From NZWG01 sp964478995 (GTDB lineage Bacteria > Fidelibacterota > Marinisomatia > Marinisomatales > UBA1611): 23,425 nucleotides of DNA. The translations under genes and the position numbers were made by a program. This document shows positions 1-8,574 of this stretch, one piece after another (the stretch's first letter is position 1; the number at the start of each line of letters is the position of its first letter). The notes under the pieces were generated by a model. That model did not search any database and had not been told where the DNA came from. It saw only the letters and a list, made by a program, of their open reading frames with translations. The stretch spans positions 1 to 23,425 of the forward strand of contig CAYZJY010000023.1 in assembly GCA_964478995.1 (NCBI GenBank), given 5' to 3'.

Positions 1-9
1 GTATTATAA
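1..9 (+). CDS. Possible last codons of groS (GroES), partial
   Basis: The first nine bases read Val-Leu-stop in frame 1, and the stop codon overlaps the groL ribosome binding site. GroES proteins often end in a short hydrophobic tail such as Ala-Val-Leu, and groS normally lies directly upstream of groL. Only three codons are visible, so this rests on context and could be chance. Confidence 0.3.
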   Translation, partial: VL

Positions 10-13
10 GGAG
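8..13 (+). promoter_or_regulatory. groL Shine-Dalgarno site
   Basis: AAGGAG lies six bases before the groL ATG at 20. It fixes that start, and it overlaps the stop codon that may belong to groS. Confidence 0.8.
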
Positions 14-19
14 AATAAA

Positions 20-1660
20 ATGGCAAAAGAAGTTGCTTACTCTCTAGACGCACGCAGTGCTCTGAAGGCAGGTGTTGACAAACTGGCAAATGCAGTTAAG
101 GTAACACTAGGGCCTAAAGGACGAAATGTTGTTATAGAGAAAAAATTCGGTGCACCAACCGTAACTAAAGATGGTGTTACAGTGGCAAAGGAAATTGAAC
201 TAGAAGACAAACTTGAGAATGTAGGTGCCCAAATGGTACGAGAGGTTGCTTCAAAGACCTCCGATGTCGCTGGAGACGGTACTACGACAGCTACCGTATT
301 AGCGCAGGCTATAGTTACAGAAGGACTAAAAAACGTAACTGCAGGTGCAAACCCAATGTCGATCAAGAGAGGTATTGATGCAGCTAGAGATGCAGTTGTT
401 GAAGCCATTAAAGGTCAAGCAAAAGATCTACCTGATAGTCAGCAAATCGCACAAGTTGCAACCATCTCAGCAAATGATGACACAGAGGTTGGTGAAAAGA
501 TTGCAGAGGCAATGGAAAAAGTTGGTAAAGATGGTGTGATCACTGTTGAGGAATCAAAGACCGCTGAAACTTTTTTAGAAACAGTAGAAGGCATGCAGTT
601 TGACCGTGGTTATCTTTCACCTTACTTTGTCACGAATTCTGAATCAATGGATGCAGAAATGGAAGACCCATACATCTTGATCCATGATAAGAAGATCAGC
701 AATATGAAAGATCTATTACCTTTGCTTGAAAAGGTAGTGCAAACTGGAAAACCAGTTGTGATCATTGCTGAAGATGTTGAAGGTGAGGCTCTTGCTACGC
801 TTGTGGTAAATAAATTGCGTGGTACGTTTAAAGTACTAGCAGTAAAAGCACCAGGCTTTGGTGATCGCCGTAAGGCAATGCTAGAGGATATAGCCGTCTT
901 GACTGGTGCTACAGTTATCTCTGAAGATGCAGGTTATAAACTTGAAAATGCAAATTTGGATTATCTTGGTACTGCAAAACGAGTTGTTTCAGATAAGGAC
1001 AACACTACGATAGTCGATGGCGGTGGTAGCATAGATGCTATAAAAGCACGAATTAATGAGATCAAGGTCCAAGTTGAAAAGACCACATCTGACTATGATA
1101 GAGAGAAACTTCAAGAAAGGTTGGCCAAACTGTCTGGCGGTGTTGCAGTAATTAACGTTGGTGCTCCAACCGAAGTTGAGATGAAAGAGAAAAAGGCACG
1201 TGTCGAAGACGCTTTACATGCAACTAGAGCAGCGGTCGAAGAAGGGATTGTCCCTGGAGGCGGAGTCGCTTTATTACGGTCTTTACCATCTCTTGATAAG
1301 GTCAAGGTTGATGATGAACAGAAAGTTGGTGTTGATATCATGCGCAGGGCATTAGAGGAACCAATAAGGCAAATTGTACGTAATGCAGGTGCTGAGGCAT
1401 CTATTGTGGTTCAAAATGTCCGTGAAAAGAAAGGTGATAATGGCTATGATGCACGTAATGACGAATATGTAAAAATGTTCGATGTTGGAATTATTGATCC
1501 GGCTAAAGTTGCACGCGTAGCCGTTGAAAATGCTGCTTCAATTGCAGGCATGGTTCTAACAACGGAAGCTGCGATTACAGATATCCCAGAAGATGAGAAA
1601 ATGCCTCCAATGCCAGATCCTGGTATGGGTGGCATGGGTGGTATGGGCGGTATGATGTAA
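20..1660 (+). CDS. groL: 60 kDa chaperonin GroEL
   Basis: ATP-driven cytosolic chaperonin subunit that forms double heptameric rings and folds proteins together with GroES. The 546-residue length is normal for the family. The N-terminal half holds the nucleotide-site motifs KVTLGPKGRN and AGDGTTTAT, and the apical and intermediate regions read straight through. EEGIVPGGGVAL and the C-terminal equatorial domain follow. The protein ends in the typical Gly-Gly-Met repeat tail (MGGMGGMGGMM), which lines the cavity floor. The start is an ATG with a strong AAGGAG six bases upstream. A clear intrinsic terminator follows, so groL is the last gene of its operon, presumably groS-groL. Any heat-shock operator would lie upstream, outside the window. 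Identity is secure. Confidence 0.99.
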   Translation: MAKEVAYSLDARSALKAGVDKLANAVKVTLGPKGRNVVIEKKFGAPTVTKDGVTVAKEIELEDKLENVGAQMVREVASKTSDVAGDGTTTATVLAQAIVTEGLKNVTAGANPMSIKRGIDAARDAVVEAIKGQAKDLPDSQQIAQVATISANDDTEVGEKIAEAMEKVGKDGVITVEESKTAETFLETVEGMQFDRGYLSPYFVTNSESMDAEMEDPYILIHDKKISNMKDLLPLLEKVVQTGKPVVIIAEDVEGEALATLVVNKLRGTFKVLAVKAPGFGDRRKAMLEDIAVLTGATVISEDAGYKLENANLDYLGTAKRVVSDKDNTTIVDGGGSIDAIKARINEIKVQVEKTTSDYDREKLQERLAKLSGGVAVINVGAPTEVEMKEKKARVEDALHATRAAVEEGIVPGGGVALLRSLPSLDKVKVDDEQKVGVDIMRRALEEPIRQIVRNAGAEASIVVQNVREKKGDNGYDARNDEYVKMFDVGIIDPAKVARVAVENAASIAGMVLTTEAAITDIPEDEKMPPMPDPGMGGMGGMGGMM

Positions 1661-1683
1661 ATCAACCAATCTATATTGTTGTT

Positions 1684-1715
1684 AAAAAAAGCCTCGGATC
1701 TCGAGGCTTTTTTTT
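1684..1715 (+). terminator. Intrinsic terminator after groL
   Basis: The arms GCCTCG (1691-1696) and CGAGGC (1702-1707) enclose a five-base loop. Seven A precede the stem and a run of at least eight T follows it. This is a textbook rho-independent terminator 23 bases after the groL stop, and the A/T flanks make it potentially bidirectional. Confidence 0.93.
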
Positions 1716-1764
1716 ATGTAAATGGATGTGGGAGCATGATTCCATACTCTGTAATTTATTGTCC

Positions 1765-4488
1765 ATGTCTTCCACTCAAACTACTAGAGAACGGTTTTTT
1801 ATTATTGATGGTTACGCACTTTTATTCAGGGCGCACTTTGCATTAATACGTAATCCGTTAATTACTAGTTATGGACTTAATACAAGTGCCTTGTTTGGTT
1901 TTGTTAATCAACTCCTAAAACTTATCAGAGATGAAGAACCCGATTACTTTGCATGTGCTTTTGATTCAAAGGGCAAAACATTTCGTCATGAGATGTATGA
2001 AGAGTACAAGGCAAACCGTCCACCAATGCCAGAAGAATTACAATTACAATTACCACATCTGTGGGAGATCATGGAAGCCATGAACATTCCTATCTTAAAG
2101 AAAGAAGGTGTGGAAGCAGATGACATAATTGGTACTCTAGCGATAAATGCACAAAAGAATGGTCTAGACACATATATTGTTAGTGGTGACAAGGATTTCA
2201 TGCAATTAATAAATGAAAATATCTATTTATATGCTCCCGGAACAAAAAAACATCCAGCACCAATTATCTATGATTCCGAAAAAGTCGAGCAAAAATGGGG
2301 TGTTCCTCCAAATAAGATCATTGATCTGCTTGGTCTAATGGGGGATAGTTCTGATAATGTTCCTGGTGTTGCAGGCGTCGGAGAAAAAACTGCAGTTAAA
2401 CTCATAAAACAATATGGATCATTACAAGGTGCACTTGAAAATGCTGACCAGGTTGCTAATAAGCGTGCTAGGACTGGTTTATTAGAGGGTGCCGAAAATG
2501 CAATATTAAGTAGAGAGTTGGTCACGATTCTTTTGAATGTTGAAATTAATTTGGATTTAAAAGATTTTCTTAAACAAGAAATGAATAATGAATTATGTAT
2601 TTCAAAATTCAAAGAATTAGAATTCCAAGCATTTGTCAAACAATTTCAATCAAATGCATCAGATACTTCGTACAATGTAAATAGTCCCAAAAAAGTCTAT
2701 CAAACCATTATGGATATTGAGGAGTTAGATCAATTGATCATTGATCTAAAAAAATCAGAATTGATCTCAATGGATCTAGAGACTACAAGCCTTTTTCCTT
2801 TACAGGCTGAGATTGTGGGATTTAGTTTTTCAATATCAGTACATGAGGGATGGTATGTTCCAATAATGTATCTTGAAAAGGAAAAAAATAATTTTGGTCA
2901 TGATGACTTAGAGGTTGTATTGGATAGGATTAAATATGTCCTCGAGGACGAATCATTATCTAAAACAGGCCAAAATATTAAATATGATCTTCATGTATTG
3001 AAAAGACATGGTGTAAATGTAAAAGGTGTCGTTTTTGATACCATGATCGCTGCACATCTATTGAATCCATCTGCAAGGTCAATATCATTAGAGACCTTGA
3101 GTTTAGAATACCTTAATTATGAAATGGTGAAGATTGACGACTTGATCGGAAAAGGAAAGAATCAAATTTTAATGTCTCAAGTTCCAATTGAAAAAGTTTC
3201 TTTTTATGCATCGGAAGATGCAGATATTACTTTGCAGTTGACAAAGATTTTACAGCAGAGATTGATTGATGATTCATTATATGAATTTTTCAAAACTATC
3301 GAGATGCCTTTATTACCCGTACTAACAGAAATGGAATATAATGGGGTATTTGTGGAATCGAATATGCTATCATCCATGTCTAAGGATGTTGGTGAAAAAT
3401 TAGATAACCTTAAGCAGGAGATATTCACGAAGGCAAATAAAGAGTTTAACATCAATTCAACACAACAGCTTGCAACTATCTTATTTGATGATTTGGAATT
3501 GCCACAAATAAAAAAACGAAGTACTGCAGAAGAAGTATTAAGACAATTAAAGAGTTATGATGCCCTACCAGGATTTATCTTAGAATATAGAAAGTACAAT
3601 AAATTAAAAAATACATATCTTGATTCCTTACAAGAATTAATAGACCAATCGACTCATAGGATACATTCTACATTTAATCAAACGATAGCCTCTACAGGTA
3701 GATTATCAAGTACCAACCCAAACTTTCAAAATATTCCAATTCGAACCGATGAAGGAAAAGAGATAAGACGGTCTTTTGTTGCTCAAGAAGATGGTTGGAA
3801 AATATTATCTGCAGATTATTCTCAGGTGGAATTACGCATCATGGCGCACTTTAGTGAAGATGACGGATTGAGGGATGCATTTAAAAATAATGAAGACATA
3901 CACTCAAAGACGGCCAGTCTAGTTTTTAATGTACCTATCAATATGGTCCTTCCTGAAATGAGACGTACTGCAAAAGTAGTAAATTTTGGTATAATGTATG
4001 GAGCAGGTCCTTTCAGAATAAGCCAAGAACTCGGCATACCAAGAAAAGAATCAATTTCATTGATTGAGAACTATTTTCAGCAATATCCTGGAATTCAAAA
4101 TTATATTGATTCAACCTGTTCGAATGCAAGAGAGCATAAGTATGTTGAAACAATCTTAGGGAGAAAAAGGCCTATATGGGATGCTAATTCTGATAATGGA
4201 ATGAGGAGGAAGGCTGCAGAACGCATGGCAATTAACATGCCAATCCAAGGATCCGCAGCAGAAATGATAAAGTTAGCAATGATCAATATTCATCAGGGTA
4301 TAAATGAAATGGATTTAAGGGCAAAACTAGTACTGCAGATACATGATGAACTCATATTTGAATTTCCAAGTGAAGAAGAGGAAGATCTAGTAAAATTAGT
4401 CATAGATAAAATGGAAAATGCAATGAGGTTGTCCGTACCAGTTGTTGTGGATTATGGTATTGGTAATTCTTGGTATGAAGCACATTAA
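1765..4488 (+). CDS. polA: DNA polymerase I
   Basis: Repair and Okazaki-fragment-processing polymerase with all three activities apparently intact (907 residues from this start). Residues 1 to about 285 are the 5'-3' flap nuclease (FIIDGYALLFRAHFA, GVEADDIIG, SGDKDF). About 310-495 is the 3'-5' exonuclease, with Exo I MDLETT (D337, E339), Exo II NIKYD (D408) and Exo III YASEDAD (Y481, D485). About 505-907 is the polymerase, with motif A SADYSQVELR (D684), the O-helix RRTAKVVNFGIMYG and motif C QIHDEL (H860, D861). Phe741 in the O-helix matches E. coli F762, the dideoxynucleotide-discriminating position. An in-frame ATG at 1726 would add 13 residues, but it lies right after the groL terminator and the family normally starts about ten residues before the FIIDG strand. 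Neither start has a good ribosome site. The next gene begins eight bases after the stop. Confidence 0.97.
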   Translation: MSSTQTTRERFFIIDGYALLFRAHFALIRNPLITSYGLNTSALFGFVNQLLKLIRDEEPDYFACAFDSKGKTFRHEMYEEYKANRPPMPEELQLQLPHLWEIMEAMNIPILKKEGVEADDIIGTLAINAQKNGLDTYIVSGDKDFMQLINENIYLYAPGTKKHPAPIIYDSEKVEQKWGVPPNKIIDLLGLMGDSSDNVPGVAGVGEKTAVKLIKQYGSLQGALENADQVANKRARTGLLEGAENAILSRELVTILLNVEINLDLKDFLKQEMNNELCISKFKELEFQAFVKQFQSNASDTSYNVNSPKKVYQTIMDIEELDQLIIDLKKSELISMDLETTSLFPLQAEIVGFSFSISVHEGWYVPIMYLEKEKNNFGHDDLEVVLDRIKYVLEDESLSKTGQNIKYDLHVLKRHGVNVKGVVFDTMIAAHLLNPSARSISLETLSLEYLNYEMVKIDDLIGKGKNQILMSQVPIEKVSFYASEDADITLQLTKILQQRLIDDSLYEFFKTIEMPLLPVLTEMEYNGVFVESNMLSSMSKDVGEKLDNLKQEIFTKANKEFNINSTQQLATILFDDLELPQIKKRSTAEEVLRQLKSYDALPGFILEYRKYNKLKNTYLDSLQELIDQSTHRIHSTFNQTIASTGRLSSTNPNFQNIPIRTDEGKEIRRSFVAQEDGWKILSADYSQVELRIMAHFSEDDGLRDAFKNNEDIHSKTASLVFNVPINMVLPEMRRTAKVVNFGIMYGAGPFRISQELGIPRKESISLIENYFQQYPGIQNYIDSTCSNAREHKYVETILGRKRPIWDANSDNGMRRKAAERMAINMPIQGSAAEMIKLAMINIHQGINEMDLRAKLVLQIHDELIFEFPSEEEEDLVKLVIDKMENAMRLSVPVVVDYGIGNSWYEAH

Positions 4489-4496
4489 TAGGTTGT

Positions 4497-5423
4497 ATGG
4501 AAGCAAGCATCACATTAAAGAAGGTTGGAAAAATAATTGGAGATAAGACTATCCTTGCTGGACTATCCTTTGGGATCGAACGGGGTAGTCTAGTTGCGAT
4601 TGTTGGACTTAATGACTCTGGAAAATCCATATTATTAAAACTCCTTTCTGGTTATGAAAACCCAAACTATGGACAAGTATTCATTCAAGGACTAGACATG
4701 GAAAAACGTAGAAGTGATACAAGACAATTACTTGGCTACGTTTCATATGAAAATGACCTAGACCCATGGCTGACCTTAGAACAAAATATTAGGTTCAATG
4801 CAAATCTTTATTCAGTTGGAAGTGAAACATATAAGGAACGAATAAATAAATATTCCTCAGCATTGAATCTTAAACCATATTTAGATCAATATGCATTCCG
4901 AGTATCAGGTGGTATTCAAAAAAAGGCAATGTTGATCAGGGCATTGATTCATGATCCAGATATATTAATTCTTGATGAGCCTACAGGGTACATGGATGCT
5001 GAATCAATTCGTCTAACGTGGGATCTGTTAAAAGATCTGAAAGGTGATAAATCCATTATATATGTCAGTAATTCTTTGAATGAGATAGAACAAGCACATG
5101 ATCGAATACTTGTTTTTCATGAGGGAAGAATCATAATGGATGGTCATCTAGATAAACTCCTAGAGAGTACATTGGATTATCACCAATTCCAGATTGAGTT
5201 TGATGATCTGAACGATGATCTATATAAAAGTCTAAAAAATATTGCTACCATCGTCTCTCCAAATCGAATGGATAATACATTTCATTTTTATGGTCGTACA
5301 AGGACAGTATTCTTTGACGTAATAAAGGCTGCTTCGGACAAAATATTGATTGATCTAGATGTAAGGAAACTTGGATTAAGGGACCTCTTGGACTCTGAAT
5401 TTGCGGGAAGAGGTCTAGAGTGA
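4497..5423 (+). CDS. ABC-2 type exporter, ATP-binding protein with altered Q- and H-loops
   Basis: Cytosolic nucleotide-binding subunit (308 residues) of a two-gene ABC exporter of the DrrA/CcmA type. Walker A is GLNDSGKS (37-44), the signature is VSGGIQKK (136-143) and Walker B is ILILDEP with Glu161 intact. Two catalytic-loop residues are unusual. The Q-loop glutamine, expected after GYV-P, reads Ser-Tyr (Tyr84), and the switch histidine (TTH in relatives) is Asn192 in YVSNSLNE. About 80 residues follow the nucleotide-binding domain, as in DrrA-type ATPases. The start ATG lies eight bases after the polA stop, and the end overlaps the permease gene by four bases, so the pair is translationally linked. 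The substrate is unknown: drug, lipid or polysaccharide are all possible, and heme (CcmA) is less likely because no cytochrome c maturation genes are nearby. Confidence 0.88.
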   Translation: MEASITLKKVGKIIGDKTILAGLSFGIERGSLVAIVGLNDSGKSILLKLLSGYENPNYGQVFIQGLDMEKRRSDTRQLLGYVSYENDLDPWLTLEQNIRFNANLYSVGSETYKERINKYSSALNLKPYLDQYAFRVSGGIQKKAMLIRALIHDPDILILDEPTGYMDAESIRLTWDLLKDLKGDKSIIYVSNSLNEIEQAHDRILVFHEGRIIMDGHLDKLLESTLDYHQFQIEFDDLNDDLYKSLKNIATIVSPNRMDNTFHFYGRTRTVFFDVIKAASDKILIDLDVRKLGLRDLLDSEFAGRGLE

Positions 5424-6169
5424 TACCTGCATTGATCCATCGTCGGATTTGGCTATGGAAAAATCGTTTACTTCCAAGTGCCTTTCTGTTTTTCATGTTG
5501 CCGGTATTTATTTTTTCAATGATTAGTTTGCCCTTAAAGAATATTATTCGCTTTAGTTTGGCAGGCACTCCTTATGACATATGGGTTTTCCCAGGGATGA
5601 TATTCATTATAAGTTCTTTGAGTATGTTCCCAATAATTTATAGGGAATTTTTTGAATTAAGAATCCATGGAAAAGTTTTGATAAATACCGCTTTGACGCC
5701 CCATAGTAAGAGGTCAATTATATTTTCATATCTAGTAGTGGCAGGCCTTGAGGCATTTGTCATGATAATTTTCAGCACGATTGTCTATGCCTCTTTCATT
5801 CCAATTACTTTTAATGTTCCAAGCATTATTTTCCTCATTTTTTGTTTGGCAATCTATAATCTTGTATTAGGAAATCTATATATTTCATTGTCATTGATTA
5901 TTGATACACTTACGACGATGTTACTTGGAACATTCATGTTATTTTTACTTGTATTATTTGGAAATGGTTTTTTGATAGAGTTCTCATTTTTTCCTTTGGG
6001 GCTAGAATCATTTTTAGAATGGTCTCCGCTTGCAATTCCATTCCAGATTTACCAGAAATTCCACTCAACTGGTTTAATTGACTACGTATCCATATCAATT
6101 ATCATTGGTCTGATCTATCTCTGGATTCTGTTAAATAGCCAGATATTGAAACAGAAACTTCGCCAATGA
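5420..6169 (+). CDS. ABC-2 type exporter, membrane permease
   Basis: Integral inner-membrane protein of 249 residues with about six hydrophobic spans (near residues 20-38, 53-75, 100-128, 133-155, 165-190 and 223-243), the usual layout of ABC-2 permeases such as DrrB, NodJ or CcmB. Between the second and third spans is a charged cytosolic loop (REFFELRIHGK) of the kind that contacts the ATPase. The start is a GTG overlapping the stop of the ATPase gene (GTGA), with AGAGG six bases upstream, so the two subunits are probably made in step. I see no motif that tells the substrate. The family call rests on hydropathy and on the partner gene, not on a signature. Confidence 0.8.
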   Translation: MIPALIHRRIWLWKNRLLPSAFLFFMLPVFIFSMISLPLKNIIRFSLAGTPYDIWVFPGMIFIISSLSMFPIIYREFFELRIHGKVLINTALTPHSKRSIIFSYLVVAGLEAFVMIIFSTIVYASFIPITFNVPSIIFLIFCLAIYNLVLGNLYISLSLIIDTLTTMLLGTFMLFLLVLFGNGFLIEFSFFPLGLESFLEWSPLAIPFQIYQKFHSTGLIDYVSISIIIGLIYLWILLNSQILKQKLRQ

Positions 6170-6621
6170 TCGCCTATCTTTCAGGTGGGATGGAGAATGC
6201 CATTGACGAGGGAGCAGACTGGAGAAGAATGATGAGATCATGGTTAAAGGAAAATCTAAACCATGATGTATTCGATCCAGTCATAGAGTCTCAAAAAATC
6301 ATAATGAAAAATGATGCTAAAGATTTTCGAACTTTGAAAAAATCAGATCCTGAAAAATTTAGAGAGATTTTTCGAAAATTGATTCACCAAGATCTTAAGA
6401 CAATAATAGAAAATGCTGATTATTTGATTGTTTTATGGGATCATAGTGTCATCAATGGAGGAGGGACCCATGGAGAGGTCACAATGGCATATTGGGAAAA
6501 TAAACCAATATTTTTGGTTAATAAATTACCTGATCTGAGTGCATGGATTTCCTCTTGTTCATCTAGGACATATGATTCATTTGGTAGTCTAAAAAAAGAT
6601 TTATTAAGGATGTACAATTAA
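6166..6621 (+). CDS. Nucleoside 2-deoxyribosyltransferase-like protein
   Basis: Small soluble protein (151 residues) resembling the nucleoside 2-deoxyribosyltransferase / DUF4406-like superfamily. The N-terminus MIAYLSGGM matches the nucleotide-binding YLAGPM-type strand and loop. The middle carries ADYLIVLWD, and GGGTHGEVTMAYWENKPIF (about 98-116) matches the GT-x-x-E region in which the family's catalytic Glu sits (here Glu104). Known relatives exchange bases on deoxynucleosides or cleave deoxynucleotides, while others bind nucleotide ligands without this reaction. The long charged insert (about 45-75) is distinctive. The ATG overlaps the permease stop by four bases and alr starts three bases after this stop, so it is co-transcribed with the exporter and alr. 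The specific substrate cannot be told from sequence. Confidence 0.62.
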   Translation: MIAYLSGGMENAIDEGADWRRMMRSWLKENLNHDVFDPVIESQKIIMKNDAKDFRTLKKSDPEKFREIFRKLIHQDLKTIIENADYLIVLWDHSVINGGGTHGEVTMAYWENKPIFLVNKLPDLSAWISSCSSRTYDSFGSLKKDLLRMYN

Positions 6622-6624
6622 AAA

Positions 6625-7731
6625 ATGATTGGACCAAAGGCCTATATTCATCTTGATCGATTAAAACAAAATATTTGGACTATTAGACGAAACATAGGCG
6701 ATAGACATCTCATGGTTATCGTAAAGGCAAATGGATATGGCCATGGTGCTTTGCACATTGCTAGACATTTGTCTGATGAGCCAGGTATTATTTTTTGTGT
6801 GTTTACGGTTCAGGAGGCTATTGACCTAAGAGTAGGAGGTCTCAAGAATCCTATCCTAATATTTTCTAGAATACAAAAGGATTGCCTCCAAATTTGTTAT
6901 GAACATGACTTGTGGATCAATGCATGTCATATGGATGATCTACAATTGATTAACGATTTCTATCAACAAAATGATGGTTGCCCTGATTTCCATCTAAAGT
7001 TTGATACAGGCATGACACGGTTGGGTTTTGATGTCGAAGATGGTGAAACGATATTCAATTATTTACTCGATAATCCTTTCCTAAATGTAACTGGAATATA
7101 TTCGCATTTTGCAACAGCTGATGAGGGAGATATCTCATATGCAGAACATCAACTTGATCTATTTAATAAGGTGTTAGAAACAGGCGCAAAAACTGGAATT
7201 GATTTCCAATATATCCATTGTTCAAATAGTGGTGCATTATTAAATCTACCCTCATCATTATTTAATACAGTTAGAGTTGGAATGTTATCTTATGGTGTTG
7301 CACCATCAGATGAAGTGACCATGGACATTGACGTGGAACCTGTCATGAGTTTTTGTGGCCCCATAGTAAACGTTAGAAGGGTACCACCAAATACTCAAAT
7401 TAGTTACGGTGGTGTCTATTCAACCAAAACAACAACGAATATCGGAGTTATTCAAACAGGCTTTGCTGATGGATTCCCCAGACCTTGGTTCGAACAAGGT
7501 TATGTAAGTTATAAAGGCAATTACTATGATATCGCAGGTAGGGTCTGCATGGATCAGTTCATGGTAGACTTTGGAGAAACAAAGCCCCAATTGGGGGACG
7601 AGGTATTAATTTTTGGGAAGAAGGATGGAGATGAGATACCTGTCGAATTGATTTCTGAGAAGATCAATTCAACTACTTATGTATTACTAACTGCTATCCA
7701 AGGGAGAACAGAACGTAAACTATTAAAATAG
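6625..7731 (+). CDS. alr: Alanine racemase
   Basis: PLP-dependent enzyme converting L-alanine to D-alanine for peptidoglycan (368 residues, normal length). The N-terminal TIM barrel carries the PLP lysine in VIVKANGYGHG (Lys34). The substrate-side tyrosine is in ISYGGVY (Tyr261), followed by TGFADGFPR and GRVCMDQFMVDFG in the C-terminal beta domain. It lies three bases after the deoxyribosyltransferase-like gene as the last gene of the polA-ABC run. Its stop codon directly abuts the stop of rlmH on the other strand, with no spacer. The start lacks a clear Shine-Dalgarno sequence, so translation probably depends on coupling. The call is firm. Confidence 0.96.
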   Translation: MIGPKAYIHLDRLKQNIWTIRRNIGDRHLMVIVKANGYGHGALHIARHLSDEPGIIFCVFTVQEAIDLRVGGLKNPILIFSRIQKDCLQICYEHDLWINACHMDDLQLINDFYQQNDGCPDFHLKFDTGMTRLGFDVEDGETIFNYLLDNPFLNVTGIYSHFATADEGDISYAEHQLDLFNKVLETGAKTGIDFQYIHCSNSGALLNLPSSLFNTVRVGMLSYGVAPSDEVTMDIDVEPVMSFCGPIVNVRRVPPNTQISYGGVYSTKTTTNIGVIQTGFADGFPRPWFEQGYVSYKGNYYDIAGRVCMDQFMVDFGETKPQLGDEVLIFGKKDGDEIPVELISEKINSTTYVLLTAIQGRTERKLLK

Positions 7732-8160
7732 TCATCTGTGATATTTAGTACCTTTTTTTATTGATATTGCCCTATATATCTGTTCAGTAAGCATCAATAG
7801 TGCCATCTCATGGGGAAATGTCATTTCAGATAGGGATAAAACTGTATCTGCTTTTTCCATGATAAATTTTGGGTGTCCATCAGGACCTCCTATGAAGAAG
7901 ACCAAGTCTCTGGTCCCATTGAATAAGAATCGAGACATTTGCATCGATGATTTCGCTTGGCCTTTCTCTGATACACAGATTACATGGTTTTGTGACCCCA
8001 TATGATTTTTTAATTTTTTATTGATCTTATCCTTTTTACTCTCTTTCAGAAAGATCAATTCAATGGGAAAATCCTTATTGATCCATTTTACATATTCATG
8101 GACGCGTTCTTTATAGATCTTCTCTTTTAACTTACCTATGACCACAAGTTTGATCTTCAT
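7732..8160 (-). CDS. rlmH: 23S rRNA (pseudouridine1915-N3)-methyltransferase RlmH
   Basis: SPOUT-class SAM-dependent methyltransferase that modifies pseudouridine 1915 in helix 69 of 23S rRNA on the assembled 70S ribosome. The protein has 142 residues, slightly shorter than E. coli RlmH (155). The knot region shows LVFFIGGPDGHP (SAM-binding glycines), then LSLSEMTFPHEMALLMLTEQ, and the family's C-terminal YHR ends the protein. It is the last gene of a minus-strand run with the small membrane protein and the DASS permease upstream, separated by 69 bases from the former. It converges with alr without any intergenic base. No good ribosome site is seen before the ATG. Confidence 0.96.
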   Translation of the reverse strand: MKIKLVVIGKLKEKIYKERVHEYVKWINKDFPIELIFLKESKKDKINKKLKNHMGSQNHVICVSEKGQAKSSMQMSRFLFNGTRDLVFFIGGPDGHPKFIMEKADTVLSLSEMTFPHEMALLMLTEQIYRAISIKKGTKYHR

Positions 8161-8229
8161 GAGATCTTATATAATATTTATAAATAAGACTATGGTGGAA
8201 CTTGGGGTACTAAAAAATATAATTGATAA

Positions 8230-8568
8230 TTATTTTTCTATTGATTCCGAAGGGGTAGCCCTTACCCAAGAACGTCGATTTTGGAATGCTTCTATTTTTA
8301 ATTCAGCCCAGTCCTCGATGATCTCTTTCAGTTGACCTGATTCTTGAGGATGCTCTGATAAATTATCATTAATTAGGCCTAAAAGTTGGTTTTTTCGCTC
8401 TTGGACCTGGCCATATGTTGCAATTTCCTCATTTGAGAGCTCTTCTTTATCGGCAATATTTTTTTGTCTATTCCGTTCAGTAACTGATTTTTTTTCCTTC
8501 AAATTTTCCCTTACAGCATAGACCATAACAACCAATATAGCGATTGAGATAATAGTATTAATATCCAT
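8230..8568 (-). CDS. Small membrane-anchored coiled-coil protein, coupled to the DASS permease
   Basis: I do not recognise a family. The 112 residues begin with one transmembrane segment (about 5-19, IISIAILVVMVYAV). A highly charged, probably helical and partly coiled-coil region follows (about 20-95), and the tail is basic to neutral (RRSWVRATPSE). With no cleavage site visible it is likely an inner-membrane anchor with its body in the cytosol, following the positive-inside rule (RENLKEKK just after the span). Its AAAGGAG ribosome site overlaps the stop codon of the upstream permease, giving a 12-base gap, so translation is probably coupled. It could be an accessory subunit of the transporter; that is inference from position alone. 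Confidence 0.7.
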   Translation of the reverse strand: MDINTIISIAILVVMVYAVRENLKEKKSVTERNRQKNIADKEELSNEEIATYGQVQERKNQLLGLINDNLSEHPQESGQLKEIIEDWAELKIEAFQNRRSWVRATPSESIEK

Positions 8569-8574
8569 AAAAAT

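Noticed and set aside
37..408. Antisense open frame inside groL (and similar long frames opposite polA, acs and pepA)
   Set aside because: They mirror the codon pattern of the real genes, have no ribosome sites and no recognisable products.
1609..1658. Short tandem repeat at the groL 3' end
   Set aside because: It encodes the normal Gly-Gly-Met tail of GroEL and is not a separate repeat element.
1726..1764. Upstream polA start at 1726 adding 13 residues
   Set aside because: It lies just behind the groL terminator, the added residues have no counterpart in the family, and it has no better ribosome site than 1765.
4497..6169. CcmAB heme exporter
   Set aside because: The permease is longer than CcmB, does not show its recognisable sequence, and no other cytochrome c maturation gene is nearby.
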